Shown piece by piece: positions 61,606-64,000 of a stretch of DNA of 64,000 nt. Both the position numbers and the translations under genes were made by a program. Source of the stretch: Hydrogenibacillus schlegelii (GTDB taxonomy: Bacteria; Bacillota; Bacilli; Thermicanales; DSM-22653); assembly GCF_001653195.1 (NCBI RefSeq), contig NZ_JXBB01000001.1, positions 62,001-126,000 on the forward strand. Reading direction: 5' to 3'. The number at the start of each line of letters is the position of its first letter. Positions within the stretch are counted from its first letter, which is position 1. The notes beneath the pieces were generated by a model. It was not told the origin of the DNA, did not search any database, and worked only from the letters and a program-made list of their open reading frames with translations.

Positions 61606-62695
61606 AGGGGCGGAGCCGATGGTTTCCGCCCGGTGGGCGGCCATGGGCACCGAGAACGAGCTCGTCGCCCCGGAATCCGCTCGCCCGATCTTTTCGACGA
61701 TCGAACGATATTTTCGCACCGCCGAGCGGCGCCTCTCCCGGTTTTTGCCGGAGAGCGACATCGGACGCCTCAATCAAAGCCATTCCTGGACGCCCGTCTC
61801 TTCGCTCGCCTTTCGCCTCCTCTGGGCGGCGGATCGATGGTGGCGCCGGACGGAAGGGATTTTTTCTCCTTACGTCCTTCCGGCCCTTCTCGCCGCCGGT
61901 TACGACCGGCCGTTCGACGCCCTCCGATCGGAAAACCGTCCCGCGATGCGGCCCTCCGCCGGCGCCCCGGGCCGCCCGAAAACGCCGGCGACCGGCGAAG
62001 CGCCGGGCGAGGTCAAGCCGCCGGCGCCCCCGTTTCCGGCTTCCGAGCCGCGAACGAGGGGCGGACGGCTCCCCGCGCCCGGTTCATTCGACCCGAAGGC
62101 GCCGCCCCTCCGCTTCGACGTCCGGCGCCGGCGCATCGAGCGGCGCCCGGACGTCGCCGTCGACCTCGGCGGCATCGCCAAAGGGTGGGTCGGGCGGGAG
62201 GTCGCCTTCCGCCTCAGGCGCGCCGGCGTCCGCCTCGGCGCCCTGAGCGCCGGCGGCGACCTCGTCGTCTGGAACGACGCCGACGACCTCCCCTGGACCG
62301 TCGAGATCGAGCCGCCCGCCGATTTCGACGGCGATCCGCCCCCCGGTCCGTTTCGCTTGAGGCGCGGCGCCGCCGCGACGTCCGGCGTCCACCGGCGCCG
62401 GTGGACGGCCGACGGTCCCAAGCACCACCTCATCGACCCGAGCACCGGGCGACCCGCGGAAAGCGACGTCCTCCAGGCGACCGTCTTGGCCGCCGATCCC
62501 GTCGAAGCGGAAGCGCTCGCCAAAATCCCGATCGTCCTCGGCGCAAAGGACGGCATCGCCTGGCTCGAAGCCTACGCCCGGCGCGACCGCCGAAGCGGCC
62601 TCGTCGTCCTCCTCACCGTCGACGGCCGCTGGCACGTCCGCCGTTTTGCCCCGACGCCCCCGGCGCCGAACCGGCGCCCCCCCGGTGACGCCTGA
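61598..62695 (+). CDS. apbE: FAD:protein FMN transferase ApbE
   Basis: ApbE transfers FMN from FAD to a Thr or Ser of target proteins, usually outside the membrane. Conserved blocks are RWAAMGTENEL near the N-terminus, RRLSRFLPESDIGRLNQ, VAVDLGGIAKGWVGREVAFRLRRAGV, GALSAGGDLVVW and KHHLIDPSTGRPAESDVLQATVLA with the metal-binding Asp. An insert of about 60 low-complexity residues lies at positions 105-168. No clear lipoprotein signal is present. The likely target is not encoded here. Confidence 0.92.
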   Translation: MTEGAEPMVSARWAAMGTENELVAPESARPIFSTIERYFRTAERRLSRFLPESDIGRLNQSHSWTPVSSLAFRLLWAADRWWRRTEGIFSPYVLPALLAAGYDRPFDALRSENRPAMRPSAGAPGRPKTPATGEAPGEVKPPAPPFPASEPRTRGGRLPAPGSFDPKAPPLRFDVRRRRIERRPDVAVDLGGIAKGWVGREVAFRLRRAGVRLGALSAGGDLVVWNDADDLPWTVEIEPPADFDGDPPPGPFRLRRGAAATSGVHRRRWTADGPKHHLIDPSTGRPAESDVLQATVLAADPVEAEALAKIPIVLGAKDGIAWLEAYARRDRRSGLVVLLTVDGRWHVRRFAPTPPAPNRRPPGDA

Positions 62696-62712
62696 ACCCG
62701 GCCTCCGTTTCT

Positions 62713-63035
62713 TCAGGCCGGACGGCCCCCCGATCCGTCGACCCCAACCGAACCGGCGGCCCCAACCGAACCGGCGGCCGAGGGCACCGCCGCCTCAACC
62801 GGCGGCTCAAGCTCGACCAGGTCGTAAGCGCCGGCGGCGCCGTGGAGCCGTCCTTCTTCGATCGTTCGCCCGAGCCGCGCCCCGTCCCTCAGCGTCGGGG
62901 TCGACGCCGCAATGAAATAGCGCCGGCGAAAGCGGCGCCGGCGGCCCGACGAGGATGCCGAGGGCCTTCCGCGAAAGGGCGAGAAGGCGCGGCAGCGTTT
63001 TGTTGACGAGCCAGGATGTGATTTTAATCTCCTTT
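62713..63035 (-). pseudogene. DUF364-like (heavy-metal chelation domain) gene remnant
   Basis: On the minus strand ITSWLVNKTLPRLLALSRKA then LGILVGPPAPLSPALFHCGVD matches the conserved C-terminal part of DUF364 proteins (LVNGTL, VGPSTPLSPxLF, GVD). After GVD the match continues only in another frame (TLRDGARLGRTIEEGRLHG), so there is a frameshift near 62905. The upstream part is lost at an abrupt change to AT-rich sequence near 63035. The 3' end contains an 18-bp tandem duplication. Confidence 0.5.
62742..62777 (-). repeat. 18-bp tandem duplication
   Basis: CCCCAACCGAACCGGCGG occurs twice in direct succession (62742-62759, 62760-62777). In the remnant's last frame it codes AAGSVG twice. Confidence 0.8.
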
Positions 63036-63172
63036 GAGAAAGGGATGCTGGCTTGCGGAGATTGAACGAATTCGATCCATGAGTCCGGTTTTCCTTCGTA
63101 ACAAAGATTTTTTTACCGGCCTTCAAGGGTCGTCTGTTGTCATGCAAACCCGTTATTATTTGGATCAAATGG

Positions 63173-63589
63173 CTACTTTGCAAAAGCATTAATGATTAGG
63201 ATATAGATTGTTGCAATTAACTGTAAAATAGGTACTATGACTATGTATTTCCCTATGGACCAAAAGAAGAAATAAGAAATTAACACACTCAGTATTGCGC
63301 TTAAAAAAAGGGATAACGACGCTTTTTTTCTCCAACTATAAATAGAAAAAAGAACAACAAGGATAATCGGGGCAATTATTAAATACTTTCCTATAGACCA
63401 GATAAAAATAAGTGAAATAGATGCACCTACCGTTGAACCTATAAAAACCAATGCGGGTTTCCCTTTTCTCCAACCGTAAATCGAAAGGAGCATCACCATT
63501 GCATAGACGACCAAGGATAACGGACCCGCTATATCCCAAAAATCCCAAAGCTTATATGCGAAATTTATGTAAATTGTTTCGATCGGCAT
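63173..63589 (-). CDS. AT-rich orphan membrane protein with internal duplication
   Basis: 138 residues, ATG behind AAGGAGG. Base composition is about one third GC, in sharp contrast to the rest of the window. Four or five hydrophobic helices are present. A 46-residue unit is repeated: SIYGWRK (36-42) and WSIGKYLIIAP (64-74) recur as SIYSWRK (82-88) and WSIGKYIVIVP (110-120). Similar small hydrophobic repeat proteins occur as orphan genes. No function can be assigned. The composition marks recent transfer. Confidence 0.75.
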   Translation of the reverse strand: MPIETIYINFAYKLWDFWDIAGPLSLVVYAMVMLLSIYGWRKGKPALVFIGSTVGASISLIFIWSIGKYLIIAPIILVVLFSIYSWRKKASLSLFLSAILSVLISYFFFWSIGKYIVIVPILQLIATIYILIINAFAK

Positions 63590-64000
63590 CCCTGAGTCCT
63601 CCTTAAATTACCTGTTCCTTATACGAGTCTGAATACGCAAACTCATATTGAATCCGACCGTCCAGCCGCCCTCCACGCCGCCAGAAGACGCAGGCCCGCG
63701 TCCGGCCAGGCTTTCTGAGCCTCGTCCACGTGAAGGGCATGATCGCGATCAACGAATACCGCGACAGTTTCGGCTTTCCGGGGTCGAACGGCAAGACCCA
63801 CCCGCCGCCCCTCTCAGCCTTGCGGGTCAGAATCCTCACGAACGCTCCCAGCCCGGAGCGTGATGCGCGCTTCGGTCCTGAGAAGGGCCTCTGTCTTGCG
63901 CCAAAATTTCGGCCCCGGTTTGACGCGAGGTCAACTTTCCCTATACAAAGCTAAACGATCTCCGGCTTTGTACCAGGTACTCGCTGTGCAGACAAAGGCC
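63590..64000. other. degenerate stretch at right edge
   Basis: GC content rises again. On the minus strand two frames look partly protein-like (KAETVAVFVDRDHALHVDEA; GWVLPFDPGKPKLSRYSLIA), but both are interrupted by stops and shift into each other. It is probably a broken gene continuing past the right edge. The family is not recognisable. Confidence 0.35.

Noticed and set aside
1-64000. tRNA, rRNA genes and CRISPR arrays
   Set aside because: I looked for T-loop sequences, rRNA blocks and regularly spaced repeats on both strands and saw none.

Overview
The window is about 64 kb of very GC-rich DNA from an aerobic, probably thermophilic and spore-forming member of the Bacillales. The sporulation proteins YqfC and YqfD, CcpN, a sigA-dnaG operon, two-subunit glycyl-tRNA synthetase and strong Shine-Dalgarno sites all point to Firmicutes. 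A complete aerobic carbon monoxide dehydrogenase cluster fits a Hydrogenibacillus (Bacillus) schlegelii-like CO/H2-oxidising organism; the species name is inference.

Layout. (1) 0-4 kb: a partial membrane gene, an MpsC-family gene and the molybdenum-cofactor genes mobB-moeA-moaC. (2) 3.9-16 kb, minus strand: an HtrA-type protease, Nif3/YqfO, trmK, a membrane protein, sigA, dnaG, ppdK, the PPDK regulatory kinase gene and ccpN. (3) 16-34 kb: an accessory block holding an IS256-type remnant, a GAF histidine kinase and NarL-type regulator, coxF, the coxMSL-xdhC/YHS-coxG-coxD-coxE operon, a second moeA, ctaG, mocA, an EmrAB efflux pair and marR. (4) 34-47.4 kb, minus strand: the conserved Bacillus chain glyS-glyQ-recO-yqzL-era-cdd-dgkA-ybeY-pgpH-phoH-yqfD-yqfC-rpsU. 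In Bacillus subtilis glyS is followed directly by ccpN, so region 3 looks like an insertion of about 18 kb into this chain. (5) 47.5-53.2 kb: a DsbA-like lipoprotein, a Na/Pi cotransporter-like protein, an SPFH protein, a Nudix-DeoC fusion and mtaB. (6) 53.6-57.4 kb: nadB-nadC-nadA under a NiaR-type operator and ending at a strong terminator. (7) 57.4-62.7 kb: a haem membrane protein of the ferric-reductase type, an OmpR/EnvZ-type two-component pair, two small secreted or anchored proteins and ApbE. (8) 62.7-64 kb: a decayed DUF364-like gene, an AT-rich orphan membrane gene and degenerate sequence.

How the genes work together. CoxMSL oxidises CO. Moco synthesis (MoaC, two MoeA) and MocA (cytidylylation to MCD) supply the cofactor, and CoxD, CoxE, CoxF and the XdhC/YHS protein mature the enzyme. 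CoxG probably docks it to the membrane, and CtaG helps assemble a terminal oxidase. The most interesting signal is a 31-bp element present almost identically in both promoters of the CO cluster (coxF at 18935-18965 and coxM at 27552-27582). It is centred near -43, beside a cytoplasmic GAF kinase/NarL-type regulator pair. This suggests a dedicated CO-responsive regulon. Other points of note are the Nudix-DeoC fusion, a perfect palindrome overlapping the marR start, a NiaR operator sitting between the -35 and -10 of a near-leaderless nadB, and several decayed genes.
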